Part shown: piece by piece, positions 1 through 5,204 of the stretch
Layout of the letters: the number at the start of each line of letters is the position of its first letter
How positions within the stretch are numbered: position 1 is the stretch's first letter
Assembly: GCA_014378345.1 (NCBI GenBank)
Contig: JACMNW010000353.1
Span: 1 to 8,033 of the forward strand
Direction: 5' to 3'
DNA length: 8,033 bases
Origin: Pseudorhodobacter sp.
Lineage (GTDB): Bacteria > Pseudomonadota > Alphaproteobacteria > Rhodobacterales > Rhodobacteraceae
Translations under genes and position numbers: made by a program
The notes under the pieces: model-generated
Databases searched by the model: none
What the model saw: only the letters and a program-made list of their open reading frames with translations
What the model was told of the DNA's origin: nothing

Positions 1-720
1 AATCAACTCTGCATCTGTCAGCCTTTCTGTGGCTGCCGCCGCCAATGCCTCGGCTGATACGGGTTGAATGCATAAAAACACCACGCAATCTTTTGCCACA
101 TGCGCCAGAGGTACAAAACACGCCGCAAGGCTTTGCATCTGCGCACAAAGCCACGGCTGCTGTGCATGCAAAAAATCTTGATGGATCAGGACAGACTGCC
201 CGGGAACCAGCGCCGGATAAAAGCTTCTGGCAATATGGTCGGCCAAAGCTGTGGTTTTGCCTGCATCCACCGCAAGCGTTTCAACAGGATCGCCCGGCCA
301 AGTCTGCGCCAATATTTCACCAGGATGCAGCGTAAATTGCCCGACCCAAGGCCGAAGCAAGCGTGTCGCAAGCGGCAAAATATCGTCGCCATCCGTCATT
401 GCCACCCCACCGGGCGAAAGATGCTGGGCACGCGCTTTGGCATTGGCGGTAAAGCGGTCATAGGCGTGCAGATGATGCGGCTTGCCGCCCGCGCTTAACC
501 CTGACAACAATCTTGCCGCCGAGCCCCCGGCAAACGCGCCCAGATCAATGGTCGCGCCAATTCCTGCTGAATTTTTGCCAAGCCAATGATAAAGCTGGCT
601 TTCCTCAAAAGACAGCATCGAAGGCACCGCCAATGCCCCTGCCAGATCGTCCTTTGTCACGCCTTGCCATGGGTGTTTTGCAAACTGCGCTATTTGCGCT
701 GCTGCATCAAATGACGGCAT
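1..720 (-). CDS. Class I SAM-dependent methyltransferase-like protein, 3' end missing
   Basis: The minus strand is open without a stop for 240 codons from an ATG at 720 to the window edge, so the C-terminus is missing. The protein reads as a Rossmann-type methyltransferase of the sugar/antibiotic O-methyltransferase (TylF-like) kind. IDLGAFAGGSAA (residues 58-69) fits the SAM-binding glycine loop, HAYDRF (85-90) the acidic end of strand 2, VDAGKT (151-156) the strand-4 acidic site, and PGQSVLIHQDFLH (173-185) the strand-5 region with a conserved-looking Gln-Asp-aromatic-x-His. Substrate is unknown. It is divergent from the tRNA-Trp gene. The start is uncertain: the Shine-Dalgarno before 720 is weak (GGGG), and an in-frame ATG at 795 would add 25 residues. 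That the frame is a real gene is well supported by its continuity and motifs; the enzyme class is a motif-based inference, and a degenerate or non-methylating member is possible. Confidence 0.72.
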   Translation of the reverse strand, partial: MPSFDAAAQIAQFAKHPWQGVTKDDLAGALAVPSMLSFEESQLYHWLGKNSAGIGATIDLGAFAGGSAARLLSGLSAGGKPHHLHAYDRFTANAKARAQHLSPGGVAMTDGDDILPLATRLLRPWVGQFTLHPGEILAQTWPGDPVETLAVDAGKTTALADHIARSFYPALVPGQSVLIHQDFLHAQQPWLCAQMQSLAACFVPLAHVAKDCVVFLCIQPVSAEALAAAATERLTDAELI

Positions 721-820
721 GTCTGGCCCCGCTGCAAGTTTGCGATGCGCAACCTTATCCTTTCGCTGCAGCGCGCGGCAAGGCTCTAGGCCCATTCGCG
801 GTGAACGGTTCTATTGCCCC

Positions 821-849
821 TTGATTTCCGTCCCCCCGTGTCCTATTCC
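821..849 (+). promoter_or_regulatory. Candidate sigma-70-type promoter of tRNA-Trp
   Basis: TTGATT (821-826) and TATTCC (844-849) are separated by exactly 17 bases and lie 12 bases before the first base of the tRNA. A start near 856 would leave a very short 5' leader, usual for tRNA genes. The -35 matches consensus at 4 of 6 positions and the -10 at only 3 of 6, so this rests mainly on spacing and position. Confidence 0.42.
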
Positions 850-861
850 GCCCTCAGGCAC

Positions 862-937
862 AGGAGTTTAGCTCAGTTGGTAGAGCATCGGTCTCCAAAA
901 CCGAGGGTCGTGGGTTCGAGTCCCCCAACTCCTGCCA
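862..937 (+). tRNA. tRNA-Trp (anticodon CCA)
   Basis: A complete 76-base cloverleaf with encoded CCA end. The acceptor stem AGGAGTT (862-868) pairs with AACTCCT (927-933), followed by discriminator G934 and CCA (935-937). The D-arm is GCTC/GAGC. The anticodon stem TCGGT/ACCGA encloses loop CTCCAAA with anticodon CCA at 895-897, which reads UGG. The T-loop is TTCGAGT. The T-stem GTGGG (910-914)/CCCCC (922-926) carries one T-C mismatch (911 with 925). A tRNA-Trp upstream of secE-nusG is the expected alphaproteobacterial arrangement, though here a minus-strand gene lies between them. Confidence 0.96.
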
Positions 938-1060
938 GATTATTCATATTTCCATGGTCTATTGGGGTGCGCCTGTACAGCGCGTTCGGCAGCTAAGAAT
1001 ATTTGAAAAGCGCTGCATGTATTCTGCGCGGGCAGGAAATCATTCGCCTATCATAGCAAA

Positions 1061-1082
1061 GGGCGCGCATTGCTGCGCACCC
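1061..1082 (-). terminator. Hairpin after the PDZ-like gene, possible terminator
   Basis: GGG-C-GCGCA (1061-1069) pairs with TGCGC-A-CCC (1074-1082) around a 4-base loop with one internal C-A mismatch. On the minus strand it lies 24 bases past the stop codon of the 1106-2350 gene and is followed by TTTGCTATG, a poor T-tract. It could end that transcript, or act with Rho. The rest of the 938-1105 gap shows only short imperfect inverted repeats and no gene. Confidence 0.4.
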
Positions 1083-1105
1083 AATAACCTTTAACCCACT
1101 AAGGC

Positions 1106-2350
1106 CTATTGAATGCACAGTTCCGGATCTGTGCATTCTACAGCGGGCTCTTCGTCAATGGGTTCTTCTGCAGCCGGTTCTTCGTACACAGGCTCTTCTG
1201 CAGCCGGTTCTTCGTAGGCCGGGTCTTCAGCCGGGGCTTCTTCGATATAGTCTTCGGCGGGCAGTTCTTCTGATACGGCCTCGTCCGTTGGCGCATCTTC
1301 AACCGCGGCTTCGTCTGTATACTCTTCTGCTGGCGGTTCGTCCGTCACAGCCTCATCTGCCGGTGCGCCTTCGACAGCTGCCTCGTCTGTGTATTCCTCG
1401 GCAGGCGGCTCTTCCGCTACGGCCTCATCTGTTGGCGCCTCGGTCGCGGCTTCGTCGGTGTAATCCCCCGTAGGCACTTGGTCGGCGGTAGAATCGGCAG
1501 CCGCGTCAACAAAGCTGGTGTCACCCGTTTCCGCTGCTTCTTCTTGCAGCGTGCGGTCTTCTGCCACATCGTCGGAATAGTCTTCGTTCAGCGATTGCTC
1601 GCTTGCCAATTGTTCATCCGTCAGTACGTCTTCCGAAACGTTAATGTCCGAAATAAATGCATCAGACGTCAGCACATTGGACATGTAACTTTCCGACGAA
1701 TAGCTTTCGGTAAACTGCGATGAATAGGATGTCATATACTCTGAATAATTGTAGGAATATTCAGAATACGCATAATCAGACCCGTCCCAGTTGCTGTCCC
1801 AGCCGTAGACCGACGCCAAATCATAGGGGTAGTGATACATGTCATAAGTCACGACGCTGTATTTGCTGAAATAAACGCCGTCGCTTGACCCGATGAAATA
1901 AAACGCATCGCAACCATCGTTCAACCAAAACAGTATTGCGGCATCCAGATCGGCAGGGCGGCGAATGGATTTACCTTTGCCACTTTTCCCGGCTTTCGCT
2001 TTGGTCTTTTTGCCAGTGGACGACGTTGCATTGCCCTTTTTGATGTTATCAATAACATCGCCAACTTTGATGCCTTTTTGCGCGGCCAAACCGCCGGGCT
2101 GCACTGCCAAAACCAAAACGCCGGTTCTCTTTTTCTTCAGCTTGAACGCTTTGCGCACTTCGGCGTTCACCGGGATCAGAACCGCACCAAGCGCTTTTGA
2201 AAGGTAGGGTTCGGGTAAGCTTGCCGTTTTTGCAGCCTTGGCGGCAACACTGGTCGGATAAACCATCGCCACACCGCCTATATGCAGAGGCAGGGTAAAC
2301 GCCAGGGCGACACCAAGGGATTTCAAAGACTTCACTGCAGTGCGTGACAT
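1106..2350 (-). CDS. Predicted exported PDZ-like protein with Tyr-rich segment and acidic tandem repeats
   Basis: A 414-residue protein; I do not recognise a named gene. Residues 1-39 look like a signal peptide: Arg3, Lys7 and Lys10, a hydrophobic core at about 11-30, and a possible AKA cleavage site at 37-39. Residues about 52-158 resemble a bacterial PDZ domain: LGAVLIPV, then GVLVLAVQPGGLAAQKGIKVG (77-97) with DVI, then PADLDAAILFWLNDG. A Lys/Gly/Ser-rich insert (about 104-130) splits it. Residues 160-222 hold 16 tyrosines among Ser, Asp and Glu. From about 235 the chain is strongly acidic, with three 24-residue repeats (305-376) and three 10-residue repeats (377-406), ending ECTDPELCIQ with cysteines 406 and 412. 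GGAAA at 2356-2360 precedes the ATG by 5 bases. It is convergent with tRNA-Trp and divergent from secE, so it is not part of the ribosomal operon. An envelope or periplasmic adaptor role is only an inference. Confidence 0.88.
   Translation of the reverse strand: MSRTAVKSLKSLGVALAFTLPLHIGGVAMVYPTSVAAKAAKTASLPEPYLSKALGAVLIPVNAEVRKAFKLKKKRTGVLVLAVQPGGLAAQKGIKVGDVIDNIKKGNATSSTGKKTKAKAGKSGKGKSIRRPADLDAAILFWLNDGCDAFYFIGSSDGVYFSKYSVVTYDMYHYPYDLASVYGWDSNWDGSDYAYSEYSYNYSEYMTSYSSQFTESYSSESYMSNVLTSDAFISDINVSEDVLTDEQLASEQSLNEDYSDDVAEDRTLQEEAAETGDTSFVDAAADSTADQVPTGDYTDEAATEAPTDEAVAEEPPAEEYTDEAAVEGAPADEAVTDEPPAEEYTDEAAVEDAPTDEAVSEELPAEDYIEEAPAEDPAYEEPAAEEPVYEEPAAEEPIDEEPAVECTDPELCIQ
1111..1138 (-). repeat. 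Perfect 10-bp inverted repeat in the 3' end of the PDZ-like gene
   Basis: GAATGCACAG (1111-1120) and CTGTGCATTC (1129-1138) are exact reverse complements around an 8-base loop. On the minus strand the repeat encodes ECTDPELCI, so both Glu/Cys and Cys/Ile codons lie in the stem arms just before the stop codon. In mRNA it would form a hairpin overlapping the end of translation. No T-tract follows, so it is not a simple intrinsic terminator. Confidence 0.75.
1133..1222 (-). repeat. Three 30-bp tandem repeats coding for 10-residue acidic units
   Basis: Codons 377-406 of the PDZ-like gene encode PAYEEPAAEE, PVYEEPAAEE and PIDEEPAVEC. At DNA level the 26-base blocks at 1161-1186 and 1191-1216 differ at one base, pointing to recent duplication or slippage. 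The third copy is more diverged and leads into the Cys-containing tail. Confidence 0.85.
1223..1438 (-). repeat. Three 72-bp tandem repeats coding for 24-residue acidic units
   Basis: Codons 305-328, 329-352 and 353-376 of the PDZ-like gene encode units of the form AP(T/A)DEAV-EE-PAEEYTDEAAVE, rich in Glu, Asp, Ala and Pro. The first two units are closest and the third more diverged. A partial copy (GDYTDEAATE, 295-304) precedes them. Such in-frame repeats are prone to copy-number change and to assembly collapse. Confidence 0.85.
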
Positions 2351-2768
2351 TCCGGTTTCCTATGCATTGGGCATTTCAAGGTAGCAGCCGATTTGGCCGA
2401 TGACTTTTAAATTTGGTGGCTAAATAAGTGCTTTTTGAGGCTAGAAGCTGACCTCTATTGTTTCCAGATACACCTATTGTGGCGCATCTATGGCTTGAAC
2501 TTTCTGTAAAATTTGCAAGGATCAGGGGGCAGATGCAGCAGATCTGCGGGTTTCTGTCCCACCAAATTGGTCCCCGCCAAATTTGCTCCCAACGGTAACA
2601 AGACGTTCCCCGCTTAAACGCTACAAAAAACTGCACTGTGGGTGCTATCAGCTGTATGCACGCAAAAAGCACGGGTAAAGCACGCTTTCCTTACTGCCGC
2701 TTGACGCTTGAATTCCACCCTGCAAACGCGTATCTGCCAGTTGCAAACGTGAAGTCAGGACAAGACCA
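2351..2768. other. Divergent intergenic region between the PDZ-like gene and secE
   Basis: No convincing gene is seen in these 418 bases. It must hold the promoters for two diverging genes. Visible structure includes the palindrome GCAGATCTGC (2538-2547) preceded by a direct copy of GCAGAT (2529-2534), and ACCAA-A-TTGGT (2561-2571), each of a size that a dimeric regulator could bind, though nothing ties them to a known factor. A minus-strand frame of 98 codons (2376-2672) exists but has a Trp/Cys-heavy composition unlike a real protein here. Confidence 0.5.
2708..2736 (+). promoter_or_regulatory. Candidate promoter of secE
   Basis: TTGAAT (2708-2713) and TATCTG (2731-2736) are spaced by 17 bases and end 32 bases before the secE ATG. 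Matches to the sigma-70 consensus are 4 of 6 and 3 of 6. A TTGACG at 2701-2706 overlaps it but has no good -10 at 17 bases. Position and spacing favour the call; the weak -10 keeps it tentative. Confidence 0.35.
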
Positions 2769-2966
2769 ATGGCCAAGACCAATCCAGTACAGTTTATCCA
2801 ACAGGTGCGCGGCGAAGTCGCAAAGGTGGTTTGGCCAACCCGCCGTGAAGTGGTGTTGACCACGATCATGGTGTTCATCATGGCGGCTCTGACGGCCACG
2901 TTTTTCAGCTTGGTTGATCTGGCAATCCGGAGCGGTCTTAGCACCATCCTGTCGTCGTTTGGCTGA
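2769..2966 (+). CDS. secE: Preprotein translocase subunit SecE
   Basis: A 65-residue protein of the short, single-helix SecE form usual in alphaproteobacteria. SecE clamps SecY in the inner membrane and is essential for the SecYEG channel. Residues 5-15 (NPVQFIQQVRG) and EVAKVVWPTRREV (16-28) are the amphipathic cytoplasmic helix and the conserved V-W-P-T-R-x-E hinge; residues about 29-58 form the transmembrane helix. AGGA at 2757-2760 sits 8 bases before the ATG. It is immediately upstream of nusG, the classic pairing, but the 196-base gap contains a terminator-like hairpin. A 10-base direct repeat CAAGACCAAT (2761-2770 and 2774-2783) straddles the start codon, but the hinge motif and Shine-Dalgarno leave no real doubt about the start. 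Confidence 0.97.
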   Translation: MAKTNPVQFIQQVRGEVAKVVWPTRREVVLTTIMVFIMAALTATFFSLVDLAIRSGLSTILSSFG

Positions 2967-3048
2967 TCAGGCCATAAGGTAACACGCGCAAAATTCCCTT
3001 GATATCTGCGGGCTTGCGGGGTATTCCGCCCCAAGTTCAAGGCAACGG

Positions 3049-3081
3049 GCGTGCGACGATTCGGTTCGCGCGCTGTTTTTT
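3049..3081 (+). terminator. Intrinsic-terminator-like hairpin between secE and nusG
   Basis: GCGTGCG (3049-3055) pairs with CGCGCGC (3067-3073), seven pairs with one G-T wobble, around an 11-base loop that can itself pair CG/CG. It is followed by TG and six T's (3076-3081), the classic GC stem plus T-tract layout. It lies 82 bases after the secE stop and 81 before nusG. Full termination would require a separate nusG promoter, for which I see no good candidate, so partial read-through is the likelier reading. Confidence 0.5.
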
Positions 3082-3162
3082 GTTCCGGGTATTGCGGGTG
3101 AACCGCTTGAAAATAAACGATCTTCGGGGGTGCGCCTCCTGGACGAATAAGGTGACTGAGGC

Positions 3163-3696
3163 ATGGCAATGCGGTGGTATTCGGTAAGCGTTCTCTCGAA
3201 TTTCGAGAAGAAAATTGCCGAGCAGATCAAGACAGCCGTTGCTGATGCGGGTCTCGAGGAAGAGATCAGCGAAGTTCTGGTGCCGACAGAAGAAGTGTTG
3301 GAAGTGCGTCGCGGCAAGAAAGTAACGTCCGAGCGTCGTTTTATGCCAGGCTACGTTCTGGTGCGCATGGAGATGACAAACAAGGGTTATCACCTGATCT
3401 CATCGATCAACCGCGTGACGGGGTTTCTGGGGCCGCAAGGCAAACCGATGCCGATGCGCGACGCCGAAGTAAACGCCATTCTCAACCGTGTTGAAGAAGG
3501 TCTGGAAGCCCCGCGCAACCTGATCCGGTTCGACATCGGCGAAACTGTGCAAGTGTCTGACGGCCCGTTTGAAGGCTTCTCTGGCATGGTCGAAGATGTC
3601 GATGAAGCACACAGCCGCCTGAAGGTGACCGTGTCGATTTTCGGTCGGGCAACCCCGGTAGAATTGGAATTCACGCAGGTGACGAAGAACATCTGA
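3163..3696 (+). CDS. nusG: Transcription termination/antitermination factor NusG
   Basis: A 177-residue protein, normal length. The N-terminal NGN domain runs from about 3 to 115: RWYSVSVLSNFEKKIAEQI at the start, RRFMPGYVLVRMEM around 61-74, and a TGFLG segment after. This domain binds the beta' clamp helices of RNA polymerase. The C-terminal KOW domain (about 124-177) starts with the typical GETVQVSDGPFEGFSGMVEDVDE and ends TPVELEFTQVTKNI; in NusG this domain contacts Rho or ribosomal protein S10. Two ATGs (3163 and 3169) are possible: AAGGTG at 3149-3154 is well placed for 3163, GAGG at 3158-3161 for 3169. I keep the first. It follows secE and precedes the L11 operon leader. Confidence 0.97.
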   Translation: MAMRWYSVSVLSNFEKKIAEQIKTAVADAGLEEEISEVLVPTEEVLEVRRGKKVTSERRFMPGYVLVRMEMTNKGYHLISSINRVTGFLGPQGKPMPMRDAEVNAILNRVEEGLEAPRNLIRFDIGETVQVSDGPFEGFSGMVEDVDEAHSRLKVTVSIFGRATPVELEFTQVTKNI

Positions 3697-3704
3697 CGTG
3701 CATC

Positions 3705-3756
3705 GTGTGGGAGGCGCGCGCCACCAGATTTGTCTGGGGTGACAGACCGAACCACT
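3705..3756 (+). promoter_or_regulatory. rplK-rplA mRNA leader, probable L1-binding autoregulatory element
   Basis: The nusG-rplK gap carries GTGTGGGAGG (3705-3714) and, 36 bases on, ACCGAACCACTAA-type sequence (ACCAC at 3751-3755). GTGG (3707-3710) can pair with CCAC (3752-3755), closing a structure with an inner hairpin CCAGA-TTTG-TCTGG (3724-3737). A G-rich GUGGGAGG strand closed by a downstream ACCAC is what I recall of leaders where ribosomal protein L1 binds mRNA as a mimic of its 23S site, repressing the L11-L1 unit. An alternative hairpin GTCTG (3732-3736)/CAGAC (3743-3747) excludes the first. Confidence 0.62.
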
Positions 3757-3766
3757 AAACTTCATG

Positions 3767-3780
3767 CCGGCCTAGGCCGG
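3767..3780 (+). repeat. 14-bp perfect palindrome upstream of rplK
   Basis: CCGGCCTAGGCCGG is self-complementary over all 14 bases. In RNA it can form a five-pair GC stem with a CTAG loop, 17 bases before the AAGGAGAGG Shine-Dalgarno of rplK. It may be a structural part of the L11 operon leader. Confidence 0.7.
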
Positions 3781-3809
3781 GAACACCGAAGCGAAAAAGG
3801 AGAGGCCAG

Positions 3810-4262
3810 ATGGCCAAGAAGATTATCGGCAGCTTGAAGCTGCAAGTGAAAGCGGGGCAAGCCAACCCGTCCCCACCAGTTGGCCCAGCATTGGGTCAGC
3901 GCGGCTTGAACATCATGGCTTTTGTCAAGGAATTCAATGCGAAGACTGCGGATTCAGAGCCCGGCACACCGACGCCTGTGATCATTACCTACTATCAGGA
4001 CAAGTCGTTCAGCCTGCAGTTCAAAACGGCGCCCGCGTCGTTTATGCTGAAAAAGGCCGCCGGCCTGCCACCTGTTGGCAAGCGTAACCGTGCCAAGGGA
4101 TCTGTGAAGCCCGGCCATACGGTTGCGGGTTCTGTGACCGTGGCACAAGTGCGCGCGATTGCCGAAGCCAAGATGAAAGATCTGAACGCCAATGATATTG
4201 ACGCGGCGATGCAGATCATTCTGGGCTCCGCCCGGTCTTGCGGTATCGAGGTGAAAGCATAA
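3810..4262 (+). CDS. rplK: 50S ribosomal protein L11
   Basis: A 150-residue protein, somewhat above the 141-149 typical of the family. L11 binds the GTPase-associated region of 23S rRNA at the base of the L7/L12 stalk and is needed for factor-dependent GTP hydrolysis. The N-terminal domain shows KLQVKAGQANPSPPVGPALGQRGLNI with the proline-rich switch; the C-terminal RNA-binding domain carries AKMKDLNANDIDAAMQIILGSARSCGIEV. The middle stretch LPPVGKRNRAKGSVKPGHTV (about 92-111) is longer and more basic than in E. coli and accounts for the extra length. AAGGAGAGG ahead of the ATG is a strong Shine-Dalgarno. The stop codon is two bases before rplA, implying translational coupling. Confidence 0.98.
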   Translation: MAKKIIGSLKLQVKAGQANPSPPVGPALGQRGLNIMAFVKEFNAKTADSEPGTPTPVIITYYQDKSFSLQFKTAPASFMLKKAAGLPPVGKRNRAKGSVKPGHTVAGSVTVAQVRAIAEAKMKDLNANDIDAAMQIILGSARSCGIEVKA

Positions 4263-4264
4263 TC

Positions 4265-4963
4265 ATGGCAAAGCTTGGAAAACGCACAGTAAAAGCACAG
4301 GCAGCCTTTGAGGGCAAAACCGGTGTGACAATTGAAGATGCAGTAAAGCTGATCAAGGGCGCGGCCTCGGCCAAGTTTGACGAAACGCTTGAAATCGCGA
4401 TGAACCTTGGGGTTGATCCGCGCCACGCAGACCAGATGGTTCGCGGCGTTGTGACCCTGCCGAATGGCACGGGTAAGACCGTGCGCGTAGCGGTATTCGC
4501 ACGCGGCCTGAAGGCTGATGAAGCCAAAGCGGCGGGCGCTGACATCGTTGGTGCAGAAGACCTGATGGAAACCATCCAGTCCGGCAAGATCGAGTTTGAC
4601 CGTTGCATCGCGACGCCAGACATGATGCCGCTGGTTGGCCGTTTGGGCAAAATCCTTGGCCCACGTAACCTTATGCCAAATCCAAAAGTTGGTACGGTGA
4701 CGATGGATGTTAAGGGTGCAGTTGATGCCGCCAAGGGCGGCGAAGTGCAGTTCAAGGCGGAAAAAGCAGGCGTTATTCATGCTGGCGTTGGCAAGGTGTC
4801 GTTCAGCGAGGCCAACTTGGCCGAAAACATCCGCGCCTTCGTGGATGCCGTATCCAAGGCTCGCCCGTCGGGCGCCAAGGGTGCTTATCTGAAGAAGATC
4901 TCGCTTGCGTCCACCATGGGCCCCGGCGTTTCGGTGGACCTGACTTCGGCAACTGGAAACTAA
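4265..4963 (+). CDS. rplA: 50S ribosomal protein L1
   Basis: A 232-residue protein, normal length. L1 forms the mobile stalk at the ribosomal E site and binds its own operon mRNA. Visible family landmarks are MAKLGKR at the start, AVKLIKGAASAKFDETLEIAMNLGVDPRHADQMVRGVVTLPNGTGK (about 26-72), the domain II segment with IGTPDMM-like IATPDMMPLVGRLGKILGPRNLMPNPK, and GTVT further on. The frame is open further upstream to a TTG at 4238 inside rplK, but the ATG at 4265 gives the conserved N-terminus. GAGGTG (4248-4253), inside the rplK coding end, serves as Shine-Dalgarno with a rather long 11-base spacing. It is the second gene of the L11-L1 unit and the likely feedback regulator acting on the leader before rplK. 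Confidence 0.98.
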   Translation: MAKLGKRTVKAQAAFEGKTGVTIEDAVKLIKGAASAKFDETLEIAMNLGVDPRHADQMVRGVVTLPNGTGKTVRVAVFARGLKADEAKAAGADIVGAEDLMETIQSGKIEFDRCIATPDMMPLVGRLGKILGPRNLMPNPKVGTVTMDVKGAVDAAKGGEVQFKAEKAGVIHAGVGKVSFSEANLAENIRAFVDAVSKARPSGAKGAYLKKISLASTMGPGVSVDLTSATGN

Positions 4964-4970
4964 ATTTTAG

Positions 4971-4992
4971 GGATGGGCAGGTTTGCCCATCC
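4971..4992 (+). other. Perfect 9-bp hairpin just after rplA
   Basis: GGATGGGCA (4971-4979) and TGCCCATCC (4984-4992) form a perfect stem with loop GGTT, starting 7 bases after the rplA stop. No T-tract follows. It could protect the rplK-rplA mRNA 3' end, be an RNA-processing site, or be part of a Rho-dependent end. Confidence 0.6.
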
Positions 4993-4999
4993 TACGAAT

Positions 5000-5019
5000 T
5001 CCCTTTGGTAACAAAGGGA
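5000..5019 (+). other. 8-bp hairpin with GTAA tetraloop after rplA
   Basis: TCCCTTTG (5000-5007) and CAAAGGGA (5012-5019) pair perfectly around GTAA, a GNRA-type tetraloop. It stands between the first post-rplA hairpin and the L10 leader core. The GNRA loop suggests selection as RNA rather than DNA. Confidence 0.6.
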
Positions 5020-5028
5020 TGATGGGAT

Positions 5029-5140
5029 GAAAATCCTATCCTGTCCGAGACGGTGGGTGCTCCGGAATATATCCGGGGCTTAATTTTCCTGCCTGAGATG
5101 GGGATCGAGTTGAGAATTCGAGGGTAATCCTCGGGTGATC
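5029..5140 (+). promoter_or_regulatory. L10 leader (rplJ-rplL autoregulatory mRNA element)
   Basis: The segment holds CCTGTCCGAGACGGTGGGTGC, then a hairpin GCTCCGGA (5059-5066)/TCCGGGGC (5072-5079) with loop ATATA, then TTAATTTTCCTGCCTGAGA. GGTGGG and CCTGCC can pair with two wobbles, and outer ATCC/GGAT strands can close the arm. This layout is that of the L10 leader, where the L10-(L7/L12) complex binds a kink-turn-like bulged stem to repress rplJ-rplL translation. A further hairpin CGAGG (5119-5123)/CCTCG (5129-5133), closed by GATC/GATC, follows. The identification rests on recalled conserved sequence and layout; the boundaries are approximate. Confidence 0.72.
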
Positions 5141-5173
5141 TGGCCTCGGGACCCGTAAAAAAAGGACCCGAAC

Positions 5174-5193
5174 GTTCCGGAAATTTCCGGGAC
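5174..5193 (+). other. 8-bp hairpin containing a 14-bp palindrome before rplJ
   Basis: GTTCCGGA (5174-5181) pairs with TCCGGGAC (5186-5193), one T-G wobble, around AATT; its core CCGGAAATTTCCGG (5177-5190) is a perfect palindrome. It follows an A7 run and two GGACCCG copies. It is probably the downstream part of the rplJ leader. Confidence 0.6.
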
Positions 5194-5204
5194 TAATATG
5201 AGCC

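Noticed and set aside
45..498. Plus-strand open frames in the left part of the window
   Set aside because: They overlap the minus-strand methyltransferase-like frame, have no ribosome-binding sites and encode composition typical of antisense shadows.
721..795. Longer methyltransferase-like start at ATG 795
   Set aside because: Neither start has a strong Shine-Dalgarno; the added stretch (basic, Cys-containing) does not look like a conserved N-terminus, so the shorter form was annotated.
1133..1438. Regular repeats as a possible CRISPR array
   Set aside because: Repeats are contiguous, in frame and coding, without unique spacers.
1288..2207. Plus-strand frames opposite the PDZ-like gene, rich in Arg, Pro and Leu
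   Set aside because: They are the reverse reading of acidic repeats and the PDZ-like region; the minus-strand protein has a signal peptide and domain structure, these do not.
2376..2672. 98-codon minus-strand frame upstream of the PDZ-like gene
   Set aside because: No recognisable motif, Trp/Cys-heavy composition, no good ribosome-binding site, and it occupies the space where promoters are expected.
4238..4264. Upstream TTG start for rplA inside rplK
   Set aside because: The ATG at 4265 gives the conserved MAKLGKR N-terminus and the normal length; the extra nine residues are just rplK read out of frame.
3995..4780. 261-codon minus-strand frame across rplK and rplA
   Set aside because: Antisense shadow of two highly conserved ribosomal protein genes.
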